Shown: positions 41,091-49,150 of the stretch, piece by piece | How positions within the stretch are numbered: position 1 is the first letter of the stretch | Layout: each line of letters begins with the position of its first letter | Origin: Streptomyces sp. CB02009 | Lineage (GTDB): Bacteria; Actinomycetota; Actinomycetes; Streptomycetales; Streptomycetaceae | Assembly (NCBI RefSeq): GCF_001905825.1 | Contig: NZ_LIVV01000001.1 | Coordinates: 1,041,582-1,105,581 of the forward strand | DNA: 64,000 bases | Direction: 5' to 3' | Translations under genes and position numbers: made by a program | Notes under the pieces: generated by a model | Database searches by the model: none | Seen by the model: the letters and a program-made list of their open reading frames with translations, nothing else | Told to the model about the DNA's origin: nothing

Positions 41091-42095
41091 GTGCGTACGC
41101 GTCATGTCTTCCACGCCGTCGACTCCCACACCGAGGGCATGCCCACCCGGGTCATCACCGGAGGCGTCGGCGTGATCCCCGGGGCCACCATGGCCGAGCG
41201 CAGGCTCCACTTCATCGAGCACCTCGACCACCTCAGGACCCTCCTCATGTTCGAGCCGCGCGGCCACGCGGCCATGAGCGGCGCCGTCCTCCAGCCGCCC
41301 ACCCGCCCCGACGCCGACTACGGCGTCCTCTACATCGAGGTGTCGGGCCTCCTGCCGATGTGCGGCCACGGCACCATCGGCGTCGCCACCGTCCTCGTCG
41401 AGACCGGCATGGTGCCGGTCGTCGAACCCGTCACCACGGTCCGCCTGGACACCCCGGCCGGTCTCGTCTCCGTCGACGTCCAGGTGGAGGACGGCGCGGC
41501 GAAGTCCGCCACCTTCACCAACGTGCCCGCCTTCAGCGTGGGCCTGGACCGCGCGGTGGACGTCCCCGGACTCGGCAAGGTCACCTACGACCTCGCCTTC
41601 GGCGGAAACTTCTACGCCTTCGTCGACCTCGACGACCTCGGACTGCCCTTCGACCGCGACCGCAAGGACGACCTCCTCGCCGCCGGACTCTCGATCATGG
41701 ACGCGATCAACGCCTCCCCGGACCGCCCCGTGCACCCCACCCGGCCCGAGATCGCCGGACTCAAGCACGTCTACCTCACGGCCCCCGGCTCCGACGCCAC
41801 GCACTCGCGCCACGCGATGGCCATCCACCCGGGCTGGTTCGACCGCTCCCCGTGCGGCACCGGGACCAGCGCGCGCATGGCCCAGCTCCACGCCCGGGGC
41901 GAACTCCCGCTCGGCCGCGACTTCGTCAACGAGTCCTTCATCGGCACCCGGTTCACCGGCCGCCTCACCGCCGGTACGGAGGTCGGCGGCCTGCCCGCCG
42001 TCGTCCCCACCGTCACCGGCCGCGCCTGGATCACCGGCACCGCGCAGTACTTCCTCGACCCGGACGACCCCTTCCCCGGAGGCTTCCTCCTGTGA
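41091..42095 (+). CDS. 4-Hydroxyproline 2-epimerase (proline racemase family)
   Basis: A 334-residue enzyme with the two catalytic cysteines of the family: first in LLPMCGHGTIGVATV, second in RSPCGTGTSARM. The N-terminus HAVDSHTEGMPTRVITGG is the typical substrate-carboxylate loop. It converts trans-4-hydroxy-L-proline to cis-4-hydroxy-D-proline, the first step of the pathway. GTG follows AAAGGAAC. Its stop overlaps the aldehyde dehydrogenase start (GTGA). It is the intact paralogue of the frameshifted gene at 35014. Confidence 0.92.
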   Translation: MRTRHVFHAVDSHTEGMPTRVITGGVGVIPGATMAERRLHFIEHLDHLRTLLMFEPRGHAAMSGAVLQPPTRPDADYGVLYIEVSGLLPMCGHGTIGVATVLVETGMVPVVEPVTTVRLDTPAGLVSVDVQVEDGAAKSATFTNVPAFSVGLDRAVDVPGLGKVTYDLAFGGNFYAFVDLDDLGLPFDRDRKDDLLAAGLSIMDAINASPDRPVHPTRPEIAGLKHVYLTAPGSDATHSRHAMAIHPGWFDRSPCGTGTSARMAQLHARGELPLGRDFVNESFIGTRFTGRLTAGTEVGGLPAVVPTVTGRAWITGTAQYFLDPDDPFPGGFLL

Positions 42096-43477
42096 TCACC
42101 GACGTGACCACCCTCGTCTCGCGCAACCCGGCCGACCCGACCGACGTGCTCGTCAGCCTCCCGGCCCCCGGCGCCTTCGCGGCCGCCGACGCCGTCGAGC
42201 GGGCCCGCGCCGCCCAGCCCGGCTGGCTGCGCGCCGGAGCCGCCGCCCGCTCGGCCGCGCTCGGCGCCGTCGCCGCGGCCCTGGAGGCCGCGTCCGACGA
42301 ACTCGCCGCCCTCGCCGTACGCGAGGTCGGCAAGCCCTTCACCGAGGCCAGGGCCGAGATCGCGCGCACCGTCGCGATCTGGCGCTACTACGCCCAGGCA
42401 CCCTTCGAGCCCACCGGCTCCGTCCACGAGACCGCGGCAGGCCCCGGACTGCTCCTCGACCGGCGCCGCCCCCACGGCGTGGCCGGCCTCGTCACACCCT
42501 GGAACTTCCCCTTCGCGATTCCGAGCTGGAAGGCGGCCCCGGCCCTCGCGGTCGGCAACACGGTCGTCCTCAAACCGGCCCCCGAAGCCACCGCGTGCGC
42601 CCTGCGACTCGCGGAGATCGTCCGACAGGCCCTGCCGGACCGCGTGTTCACCGTCCTGCCGGGCGGTCCCACCGAGGGCAACGCCCTCGTCTCCGCGGCC
42701 GACATCGTCTCCTTCACCGGCTCCACGCCCGTGGGCAGGGCCGTCGTCCACGCGGCGACGGCCCGGGGCGTCCCCGTCCAGGCCGAGATGGGCGGCCTGA
42801 ACGCGGCGATCGTCCTGCCCGACGCGGACATCGGGCAGGCGGCGGCCCACATCGCCGCCGCCGTCGCCGGGTTCGCGGGCCAGAAGTGCACCGCCACCAG
42901 CCGGATCGTCGCGGTCGGGGCCGCCCTGGACCCGCTGCGCGAAGCCCTCTCCGAGGCCTTCCGGGCCGTCCGGGTCGGCGACCCCGCCGATCCGGAGACC
43001 GTGTGCGGGCCGCTCGTCCACGAGAGCGCACGCGCGCGCGTGGTCGAGGCCTGGCAGGGACTCCCCGTCCTCGCCGGCGCCACCGTGCCCACGACACCCG
43101 GCTGGTACGCGGCCCCGACCCTGGTCGAGAAGGTCCCGCCGGGGCACCGACTGCTCGACGAGGAGGTCTTCGGACCCGTCGCCGCGCTGCTCCCCGCCGA
43201 CGACCTCGCCCACGCGGTACGGATCACCAACTCCGTGCCGTACGGCCTCGTCACCTCGGTCCACACGGCCGACCTCGACGCGGCCCTCTACGGACTCGAC
43301 CTCGTCGACACCGGCATGATCCGGATCAACGCCCCTTCCACGGGCGTCGACTTCCACCTGCCGTTCGGCGGGGCCAAGCAGTCGGGTCACGGCCCCCGCG
43401 AACAGGGCAGGGCGGCCCTCGCGTTCTACACGTCCTCCCGCACGTACACCCTGGCACCCGCCGGCGCGGCGACGTGA
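42092..43477 (+). CDS. Aldehyde dehydrogenase (2-oxoglutarate semialdehyde dehydrogenase-like)
   Basis: A 461-residue NAD(P)-dependent enzyme with TPWNFPFAIPSWKAAPALA, SFTGSTPVGRAV, Glu232 in AEMGGLNAAIV, catalytic Cys266 in GQKCTATSR, and DEEVFGPVAALL. In this operon the expected substrate is 2-oxoglutarate semialdehyde, giving 2-oxoglutarate for the citric acid cycle. The GTG start overlaps the epimerase stop by four bases and has GGAGG upstream. It is the last gene of the catabolic operon. Confidence 0.93.
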   Translation: MITDVTTLVSRNPADPTDVLVSLPAPGAFAAADAVERARAAQPGWLRAGAAARSAALGAVAAALEAASDELAALAVREVGKPFTEARAEIARTVAIWRYYAQAPFEPTGSVHETAAGPGLLLDRRRPHGVAGLVTPWNFPFAIPSWKAAPALAVGNTVVLKPAPEATACALRLAEIVRQALPDRVFTVLPGGPTEGNALVSAADIVSFTGSTPVGRAVVHAATARGVPVQAEMGGLNAAIVLPDADIGQAAAHIAAAVAGFAGQKCTATSRIVAVGAALDPLREALSEAFRAVRVGDPADPETVCGPLVHESARARVVEAWQGLPVLAGATVPTTPGWYAAPTLVEKVPPGHRLLDEEVFGPVAALLPADDLAHAVRITNSVPYGLVTSVHTADLDAALYGLDLVDTGMIRINAPSTGVDFHLPFGGAKQSGHGPREQGRAALAFYTSSRTYTLAPAGAAT

Positions 43478-43619
43478 CGTCGTACGGAGGTGACGCGGAG
43501 CGAACCGAAGGGATCACCACCTCCACCGGGGACGCCGGGGGCGCGGAGACGTGCATGACCCGTCACCTGGGCCACGTCCGCTCCCGCTGGGCCAGGAGCG
43601 GCGGACCGGCCGAACGGTA

Positions 43620-43646
43620 ACGTACCGAACGCTTGTCACGTACCGA
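43620..43646. promoter_or_regulatory. Direct repeat ACGTACCGA, 18-bp period
   Basis: ACGTACCGA occurs at 43620-43628 and 43638-43646, just upstream of the GNAT fusion gene's ribosome site (GCGAGG). Same-face direct repeats can bind a regulator, but no candidate is adjacent. Confidence 0.35.
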
Positions 43647-43661
43647 GGGAGCGAGGCTCAC

Positions 43662-44639
43662 ATGTTCACTCTGGCCATCGGCGACCAGGCCCGGCTGCGC
43701 CCTCTTGAGCCCTGGCAGGCTCCGGAGTTCCTTGCCCACATCGACCGGGCGCGGGACGCCGTGGACCCGTGGATCCCGTGGGCGACGTTCAGCACGGACC
43801 TGCCGTCCGCCAGGGCGACCCTCCAGCGGTACGCCGACCGGCTGGCCGCCGACAACGGCGGGATCTTCGGCATCTGGCTGGACGGCACGCTGGTCGGCGG
43901 CGTCATGTTCACCCGCTTCGACAGCGCCTCCGGCGTCTGCGAGATCGGCTGCTGGCTGGAGAAGGCGGGGGAGGGGCGGGGCCTGGTGAACCGGGCCTGC
44001 CGGATCCTGATCGACTGGGCGTTCACCGAGCGGGGGATGAGCCGGGTCGAGTGGTGGGTCGCGGCGCACAACGCCCGCAGCATCGGGGCCGCCCGCAGGC
44101 TCGGCATGACGCGCGACGGTGTGCTGCGGCGGCATTCGCCGTACCGGGGGGTGAGGCACGACATCGAGGTCTGGTCGGTCCTGGCCGAGGAGTGGCCGGC
44201 TGCCGGAGAGGGGTCCGCGTCCGGCGTCCAGGCCGAACTCGACCGGCTGATGGGCGTGTTCATGGGCGCCTTCACCAACACCGGAGGCAGGCGCCCCGAC
44301 CTCGACGTGATCCGCGAGGTGTTCATCCCGCAGGGGAGGATCATCGCCAACGTCGGGGACGAGCCGGTGATCTACGATCTCGACGCGTTCATCGAGCCTC
44401 GTCAGAGGATGCTGACCGACGGCACCCTGACGGAGTTCTCCGAGGAGGAGGTCTCCGCGCGTACCGAGATCTTCGGATCGATCGCCCACCGCTTCAGTGC
44501 GTACCGCAGCTCCGGCTACCGCGAGGGCGAGTGGTTCGAGGCCTCCGGCCACAAGACCACCCAGTACCTCCTGACTCCGGCGGGCTGGAGGATGTCCTCG
44601 CTGGCCTGGGACGACGCGCCCGCCGCTGTCACCGGGTGA
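43662..44639 (+). CDS. GNAT acetyltransferase fused to an NTF2/DUF4440-like domain
   Basis: A 325-residue two-domain protein. Residues 1-180 are a RimJ/RimL-type GNAT: RLRPLEPWQAPEFLAHIDRA, GIFGIWLDGTLVGGVMFTRF, the helix start GEGRGLVNRACRILIDWAF, and VAAHNARSIGAARRLGMTRDG. Residues about 195-320 look like an NTF2/SnoaL-type fold (LDRLMGVFMGAFTNTGGRRP, then ASGHKTTQYLLTPAGWRMSS). The fusion is unusual for a small acetyltransferase, and the second domain may bind the acceptor. The start is ATG 43662 after GAGG; the longer frame is rejected. Confidence 0.85.
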   Translation: MFTLAIGDQARLRPLEPWQAPEFLAHIDRARDAVDPWIPWATFSTDLPSARATLQRYADRLAADNGGIFGIWLDGTLVGGVMFTRFDSASGVCEIGCWLEKAGEGRGLVNRACRILIDWAFTERGMSRVEWWVAAHNARSIGAARRLGMTRDGVLRRHSPYRGVRHDIEVWSVLAEEWPAAGEGSASGVQAELDRLMGVFMGAFTNTGGRRPDLDVIREVFIPQGRIIANVGDEPVIYDLDAFIEPRQRMLTDGTLTEFSEEEVSARTEIFGSIAHRFSAYRSSGYREGEWFEASGHKTTQYLLTPAGWRMSSLAWDDAPAAVTG

Positions 44640-44684
44640 ATCGCGGACGCGGGTGTGGCCGAGGGCCGCGCGGGGCGCGGCGCT

Positions 44685-45074
44685 CTACGCGGGCAGCCCG
44701 CCGTACGGCACGGTGATCAGCTCCATGAAATGACCCGCGGGGTCGACGAAGTACACGCCGCGGCCGCCGTCCTGGTGGTTGATCGCGTCGGGCTGCTTCC
44801 GGTGCGGGTCGGCGTAGTGCTCGACACCGCGCTCCCTGAGCCGCGTGTACGCCGCCTCGAACTCCTCCTCGGAGACCAGGAAGGCGTAGTGCTGGGGGGT
44901 GATCCGATCCGCGGGGATCGTGGCGAAGTCCAGGGTGACGCGGTTGCTCAGATCGACCGCGATGAACGGCCCCCACTCGCTGGTGATCTCAAGACCCAGC
45001 AGGTCCGCGAAGAACTCCGCGGATTCCCGGTTGTCCCGGGCGTGGACGATCGTGTGGTTCAACTCGACTGACAA
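44685..45074 (-). CDS. VOC family protein (glyoxalase/dioxygenase fold)
   Basis: A 129-residue cytoplasmic protein with the paired beta-alpha-beta-beta-beta modules of the VOC fold: ELNHTIVHARDNRESAEFFADLL, then the second half with HYAFLVSEEEFEAAYTRL and GGRGVYFVDPAGHFMELIT, which includes a metal-ligand-like Glu. The function may be resistance or metabolism of a small molecule. TTG 45074 was chosen because GGAGG lies six bases upstream. An in-frame ATG at 45134 would add a basic tail not typical of the family. Confidence 0.87.
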   Translation of the reverse strand: MSVELNHTIVHARDNRESAEFFADLLGLEITSEWGPFIAVDLSNRVTLDFATIPADRITPQHYAFLVSEEEFEAAYTRLRERGVEHYADPHRKQPDAINHQDGGRGVYFVDPAGHFMELITVPYGGLPA

Positions 45075-45206
45075 GGAATGCCTCCGAGGGCATCTCCCGA
45101 CACCTCCATGCCTCACCCGGTCGGTGACCGGCACGCGATGTCGCCATAGACGTTAGCCGCTGCTGTCGACGTACGCATGCCTCCCGGATCCCCGCCTTGC
45201 TCGACC

Positions 45207-45223
45207 TATCGAGATTCGATAGC
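45207..45223. promoter_or_regulatory. CTATCGA-GAT-TCGATAG palindrome, candidate XRE operator
   Basis: Perfect 7-bp arms with a 3-base centre lie 32 bases before the DUF2975 start, in the likely promoter. The XRE protein encoded second in this operon is the natural candidate to bind it, giving autoregulation. Confidence 0.6.
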
Positions 45224-45254
45224 TTTCGGTCGTAAGTCGATGCAAGGAGGGGTC

Positions 45255-45746
45255 ATGGGCAAGCTGGCGGTGGGCGCATTGCGCGCCGTACTCGCGGTGG
45301 TGTTCGCCGGCACCGTGCTGGTGCAGGTGCTGATGGTGTGGGTGCTGATCAGTGGGAGTGACCCGGAGGACGGCTCGCTCCCGCTGACCCCGCTGCGGGT
45401 GATCGTGGCCCTGGGGATGGTGGTGGCGCAGGTCGCCCTGGTCTGCGTGTGGCGGTTGGTGGCCATGGTGCGCCGCGGGACGGTGTTCTCCCTCGCCGCC
45501 TTCCGCTACGTGGACGGCGTGATCGGCGCGATCGTCGCGGCCGCCGTCCTGTGGTTCGCGGTGACGGCCATCAACGCGCCGGGCCAACGGGACGACCCGG
45601 GCGTCACCGTCATCATGGGCGGGATCGGCGTGGCCATCCTGGGGATCGCGCTCATCGTGCTCGTGCTGCGCATGCTGCTCGTCCAGACCGTCGACCGCGA
45701 CGTCGAGGCGGCGCGGATGCAGGCCGAGCTGGACGAGGTCATCTGA
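45255..45746 (+). CDS. DUF2975 domain membrane protein
   Basis: A 163-residue protein with four membrane helices: a first near residues 5-33 (VLAVVFAGTVLVQVLMVWVL), then one beginning LRVIVALGMVVAQVALVCVW, one beginning VIGAIVAAAVLWFAVTAI, and one from VTVIMGGIGVAILGIALIVL. This matches DUF2975, a family almost always paired with a tiny XRE regulator. ATG follows AAGGAGGGG, an excellent site. The next gene's ATG overlaps its stop by one base. Confidence 0.88.
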   Translation: MGKLAVGALRAVLAVVFAGTVLVQVLMVWVLISGSDPEDGSLPLTPLRVIVALGMVVAQVALVCVWRLVAMVRRGTVFSLAAFRYVDGVIGAIVAAAVLWFAVTAINAPGQRDDPGVTVIMGGIGVAILGIALIVLVLRMLLVQTVDRDVEAARMQAELDEVI

Positions 45747-45979
45747 TGCCGATCGTCGTCGACATCGACGTGATGCTGGCCCGGCGGAAGATGTCCGTGG
45801 GTGAGCTCGCCGGCCGGGTGGGGATCACGCCCGCCAACCTCGCGGTGCTCAAGAACGGCCGTGCCAAGGCCGTGCGGTTCGCGACGCTCGCCGCGCTCTG
45901 CGAGGTGCTCGCATGCCAGCCGGGCGACCTGCTGCGCTGGGAGGCCGAGGAGGCCGAAGGCGTCGGCGGGGTCGAGTAG
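45746..45979 (+). CDS. Small XRE-family (YozG-like) regulator
   Basis: A 77-residue DNA-binding protein that is almost only a helix-turn-helix: MLARRKMSVGELAGRVGI, then TPANLAVLKNGRAKAVRF and LAALCEVLACQPGDLLRW. It lacks an effector domain. The gene overlaps the DUF2975 stop (TGATG), so the two are translated together. The pair probably forms a self-controlled membrane-sensor/regulator unit; the inducing signal is unknown. Confidence 0.9.
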   Translation: MPIVVDIDVMLARRKMSVGELAGRVGITPANLAVLKNGRAKAVRFATLAALCEVLACQPGDLLRWEAEEAEGVGGVE

Positions 45980-46007
45980 GCCGGGGAGGTCGACGGGGCC
46001 GGTGGGG

Positions 46008-46041
46008 CCGACAGCGCCGAGGAAGCCGGCGGCGCTGTCGG
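46008..46041 (+). terminator. Hairpin downstream of the XRE gene
   Basis: CCGACAGCGCCG (46008-46019) pairs perfectly with CGGCGCTGTCGG (46030-46041) across a 10-base loop, about 30 bases past the XRE stop. Confidence 0.65.
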
Positions 46042-46146
46042 AAAGGAATCCGCTGACGCGTAGCGAGCAAGGTGGTCCGGGCAGGCATCCGGGCGCGGCT
46101 CGCCCGTCTCGCTCCGTCGAAGCGCGTGACCTGCGGTGATGCCGCC

Positions 46147-46177
46147 CGGGCCCGGTGCCCGCTACGCACCGGGCCCG
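46147..46177. terminator. Second hairpin before the phosphatase gene
   Basis: CGGGCCCGGTGC (46147-46158) pairs perfectly with GCACCGGGCCCG (46166-46177) across a 7-base loop. It may be a back-up terminator or a structure upstream of the SpoIIE-type phosphatase promoter. Confidence 0.5.
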
Positions 46178-46243
46178 CCCTCGGGCCTCGCTACCCTCGG
46201 TGACCGACTCTACTCTCTGGGCGCTTTGTCCCTCTTATGTGGA

Positions 46244-46249
46244 TATTCT
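46244..46249 (+). promoter_or_regulatory. -10-like element (TATTCT) before a likely leaderless start
   Basis: TATTCT is followed by 7 bases and GTG 46257. The region is A/T-richer than its surroundings, as expected for a promoter. The -35 is not convincing. Confidence 0.35.
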
Positions 46250-46256
46250 GTCCGGT

Positions 46257-47354
46257 GTGATCGAGTCTGGACAGCTACGGCTTCGTTTTCGCCGGCGCTA
46301 TGGCCCAGGGATGTTCGTACGGCTCTCGCCGGTCTTCCTGACCGTCGTGATCGCCGCACTGGCCTACAACACTCCGCCGGAGATGGCCTTCAGCCGACTC
46401 CTGCCGGCCGCACCGGCCCTGGCCGCCGCCATGTGGCCGGTGCTCCCCACTGTCCTGCTCGGCACGGTCTGCCTGGTGCTGATGATCGGCCTCAGCCTCG
46501 TCTTCCCCGACCTCGGAACATGGTGGACGGCCGCGGGGATCATCGCCGTCACCGTCGCCGCCGCGTACGGAAGCCATGTCCGGCTCCAGCGGGAACGCAC
46601 CCTCCTGCAGGTACGGCTCGTCGCCGACGCGGCACAGCAGGTGGTGCTCAGCCCGATGCCGCGCCGCTTCAGGAACGTCGAGATCGAGTCGCTGTACCTC
46701 GCGGCCGCGGCCGAGGCACGTATCGGTGGAGACTTCTATGAGGCCGTCGACACCCCGTACGGCGTCAGGCTGCTCATCGGTGACGTCCGCGGCAAGGGCC
46801 TGCCGGCGGTCGGGGCGGCCGCGGCGATCGTCAACGCCTTCCGGGAAGCCGCCTACAGCGAGGCGGACATGGTCGACATCGCCCGCAGGCTCGACGCCAC
46901 CTGCACCCGGTACAACGGAGCCTTTCCCCCCGAGGGGACGATGGAGCGCTTCGCCACCGCGCTGCTCGTCGAGATCCCGGACGCCGGCGGGCGGATCGAC
47001 GTCCTCAACTGCGGACACCCGCCGCCGCTGATCCTGAACCGCGCGAACCTGCGCGTCGTCGAGTCGCGGACCCCGTCACCCCTGCTCAGCCTCGCCGACC
47101 TGCTGGGCGACCACTACAACGTGGACACCTGCGCCTTCGCCCCCGGCGACCTGCTGCTCCTCTACACCGACGGCATCGCCGAGGCCCGCGACCGGCGCGG
47201 CGAGTTCTTCCCCCTGGCGGCCTGGACGCGCCGCCAGTCGCTGACGCCGCCCCGCGAGCTCCTCAAGGCGCTGCACCGCGATCTTCTCCGGTACACCCAG
47301 GGGAGCCTCGACGACGACATCGCCGCCCTCGCCGTACGCCTGAGCGAGCGCTGA
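46257..47354 (+). CDS. Membrane PP2C-type (SpoIIE) serine phosphatase
   Basis: A 365-residue protein with four N-terminal membrane helices (about residues 20-110) and a C-terminal PP2C/SpoIIE phosphatase domain. Metal-binding and family motifs are GGDFYEAVDTPYG, LLIGDVRGKGLPAVGAAAA, VLNCGHPPPLIL, LLLLYTDGIAEARD and DDDIAALAVR. Such enzymes dephosphorylate anti-sigma-factor antagonists of the STAS type and so switch on stress sigma factors; a STAS protein is encoded at 58.2-58.6 kb, but no direct link is shown. The start is uncertain: GTG 46257 fits a leaderless message, while GTG 46239 and ATG 46311 are alternatives. Confidence 0.88.
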   Translation: MIESGQLRLRFRRRYGPGMFVRLSPVFLTVVIAALAYNTPPEMAFSRLLPAAPALAAAMWPVLPTVLLGTVCLVLMIGLSLVFPDLGTWWTAAGIIAVTVAAAYGSHVRLQRERTLLQVRLVADAAQQVVLSPMPRRFRNVEIESLYLAAAAEARIGGDFYEAVDTPYGVRLLIGDVRGKGLPAVGAAAAIVNAFREAAYSEADMVDIARRLDATCTRYNGAFPPEGTMERFATALLVEIPDAGGRIDVLNCGHPPPLILNRANLRVVESRTPSPLLSLADLLGDHYNVDTCAFAPGDLLLLYTDGIAEARDRRGEFFPLAAWTRRQSLTPPRELLKALHRDLLRYTQGSLDDDIAALAVRLSER

Positions 47355-47419
47355 GAGGCGCACGACGCCCTGGCGGCGGCGGGGGAGGAGCCGCCCGACA
47401 CCCTGCTCCGGATCGTCCC

Positions 47420-47902
47420 TCACCAGCCCCAGGTGCCCGGGCCGCCCTTGAACGGGCCCTCGATCTCGCGCGTGATCCACCCGCCGTAGAAGTCGCCCTC
47501 CTGGGCGGTCACCGACTCCCCGTCGACGGTGCAGCGGACCAGGGACGGGTAGAAGGCGAGGCACCCCCGGATGGCTTCGTACGGGCCGAGCGGCCGTTCG
47601 TAGCTCCAGGCCGCCCTCGGGACTACGCCCCCGTCGACGACGAGGTCCCAGTAGGACGCCGCGCCCTTCCACTCGCAGTGGCTCTTGCCCGCCCCGGGGC
47701 GGAGGAGTTCCATGCGGACATCCTGGCGGGGCAGGTAGAAGACCGGGGGATGGGTCGTTTCGAGGACCCGGAGGCTCGCGCGCGTGTCCGCCACCACCTC
47801 GGAACCCAGGGTGACGGTCACCCGGCGGCCGTCCGGCACCACCGAGGGGGGCCGCGGGTAGTCCCACACGGACTCCATCGCACGGCCTGGCACCTCGCTC
47901 AT
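47420..47902 (-). CDS. DUF427 domain protein
   Basis: A 160-residue cytoplasmic protein. The DUF427 pattern is clear: RVTVTLGSEVVADTRASLRVLE, HPPVFYLPRQDVRMELL, SHCEWKGAASYWDL, and AWSYERPLGPYEAIRGCLAFYP. The function is not established. The C-terminal YGGWITREIEGPFKGGPGTW extends past the core domain and recurs in streptomycete members. ATG has GGAAGGAAG upstream. Convergent with the phosphatase gene. Confidence 0.9.
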   Translation of the reverse strand: MSEVPGRAMESVWDYPRPPSVVPDGRRVTVTLGSEVVADTRASLRVLETTHPPVFYLPRQDVRMELLRPGAGKSHCEWKGAASYWDLVVDGGVVPRAAWSYERPLGPYEAIRGCLAFYPSLVRCTVDGESVTAQEGDFYGGWITREIEGPFKGGPGTWGW

Positions 47903-48343
47903 GGAGCTTCCTTCCCGTGGCGCTGCTCTTGTTCGACCATTCGCCCCCGCTCCGGCTCGCGGATGCGGTCCGGCCCTACAACTGCCGTCTGCCGGGGCGG
48001 CGCGGCCAGGGCCGTCGGGCGGCCGAGGTGCAGAGTGGGAGCGCTCTCTCCCATGGTTTACCGCGAGGCGGTCCGGCGGGGGAGGGGGCGGCCCGTCAGG
48101 AACCCGCCCGCGTGGAATCCCCCTCGGCGTGCCGCCGGTTGACCCTGCGGCCGGAGCGCACCCCCTGGGTCGCGCCGCGCCGCGCCCGTGGCGCAAACGG
48201 GACGAGTCTACGCGCGGAGAATTAAACATCAGTCCAAAGCGGACGACATCCGTCCCGAGGGCTACCAGCCGGTATCGCCGCCTGCTAGAAGTGTCGCGTT
48301 CAACCAACCCACCTCCCCCGCTTCGGATTTGAGGCTGATCGCC
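47903..48343. other. Intergenic region, about 440 bp, no gene recognised
   Basis: The region lies between the divergent DUF427 and SGNH genes. Frames across it have poor codon patterns. Near 48220-48250 there is an A/T-richer patch (AGAATTAAACATC) that may hold the SGNH gene promoter. No repeat, riboswitch or small gene could be supported. Confidence 0.5.
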
Positions 48344-49138
48344 ATGCTCTGGCGAAGAATCGCGCTGTCCGCGTCCACCGTCCTCGCCATGGCCGCCGCG
48401 GCCCTCGGAGCCGCCCCGCCGGCCACCGCCGCAGGCCACCGCTACGTGGCCGTCGGAGACTCGTACTCCTCCGGCGTGGGGGCCGGAAACTACCTCTCGG
48501 ACAGTGGCGACTGCCGTCGCAGCACCAACGCCTACCCCCGCCTGTGGGCAGCGGCCAACTCCCCCTCCTCCTTCTCCTTCACCGCGTGCTCCGGCGCGAC
48601 CACCGGTTCCGTCCGCAGCGGGCAGCTCGGCCCTCTCGACGCGTCCACGACCCTCGTCAGCGTCACGGCGGGCGGCAACGACGTCGGGTTCGCCGACGTC
48701 ATGCAGACCTGCGTGCTCAACAGCGAGGCCACCTGCGTCGCGGCCGTCGACGCCGCCGTCGTGAAGATGAACAGCACGCTGCCCGGCGGCCTCTCCGCCC
48801 TCTACGGGGACATCCACAGCCGCGCACCGCAGGCGCACGTGGTGGTGCTCGGCTACCCCCGGTTCTACAAGCTGGCCGGAAGCTGCATCGCCGGACTCAG
48901 CGAGACCGAGCGGGCGGCCATCAACCGCGGTTCCGACACCCTCAACGGCGTGCTGGCGAAGCAGGCGGCGAACGCGGGCTTCACGTTCTCCAGCGTCGTC
49001 GACGAGTTCACGGGCCACGAGATCTGCTCCGCGGACTCCTGGCTGCACAGCCTGTCCGTCCCCGTGTACAACTCGTACCACCCGAAGGCCGCCGGCCAGT
49101 CGGGCGGCTACCTGCCCGCCTTCCGCTCGGCCGTCTGA
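48344..49138 (+). CDS. Secreted SGNH/GDSL-family hydrolase
   Basis: A 264-residue exported esterase or lipase. The signal peptide MLWRRIALSASTVLAMAAAA ends at an Ala-rich site near residue 30. The four SGNH blocks are present: VAVGDSYSSGVGAG with the nucleophile Ser, the Gly of block II, VSVTAGGNDVGFAD with the oxyanion Asn, and a final SYHPKAAG with the catalytic His. Six Cys suggest disulfides, as in the Streptomyces coelicolor secreted lipase of this type. ATG has GAGG nine bases upstream. A strong terminator follows. Confidence 0.94.
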   Translation: MLWRRIALSASTVLAMAAAALGAAPPATAAGHRYVAVGDSYSSGVGAGNYLSDSGDCRRSTNAYPRLWAAANSPSSFSFTACSGATTGSVRSGQLGPLDASTTLVSVTAGGNDVGFADVMQTCVLNSEATCVAAVDAAVVKMNSTLPGGLSALYGDIHSRAPQAHVVVLGYPRFYKLAGSCIAGLSETERAAINRGSDTLNGVLAKQAANAGFTFSSVVDEFTGHEICSADSWLHSLSVPVYNSYHPKAAGQSGGYLPAFRSAV

Positions 49139-49150
49139 CCCGTCCCACCG

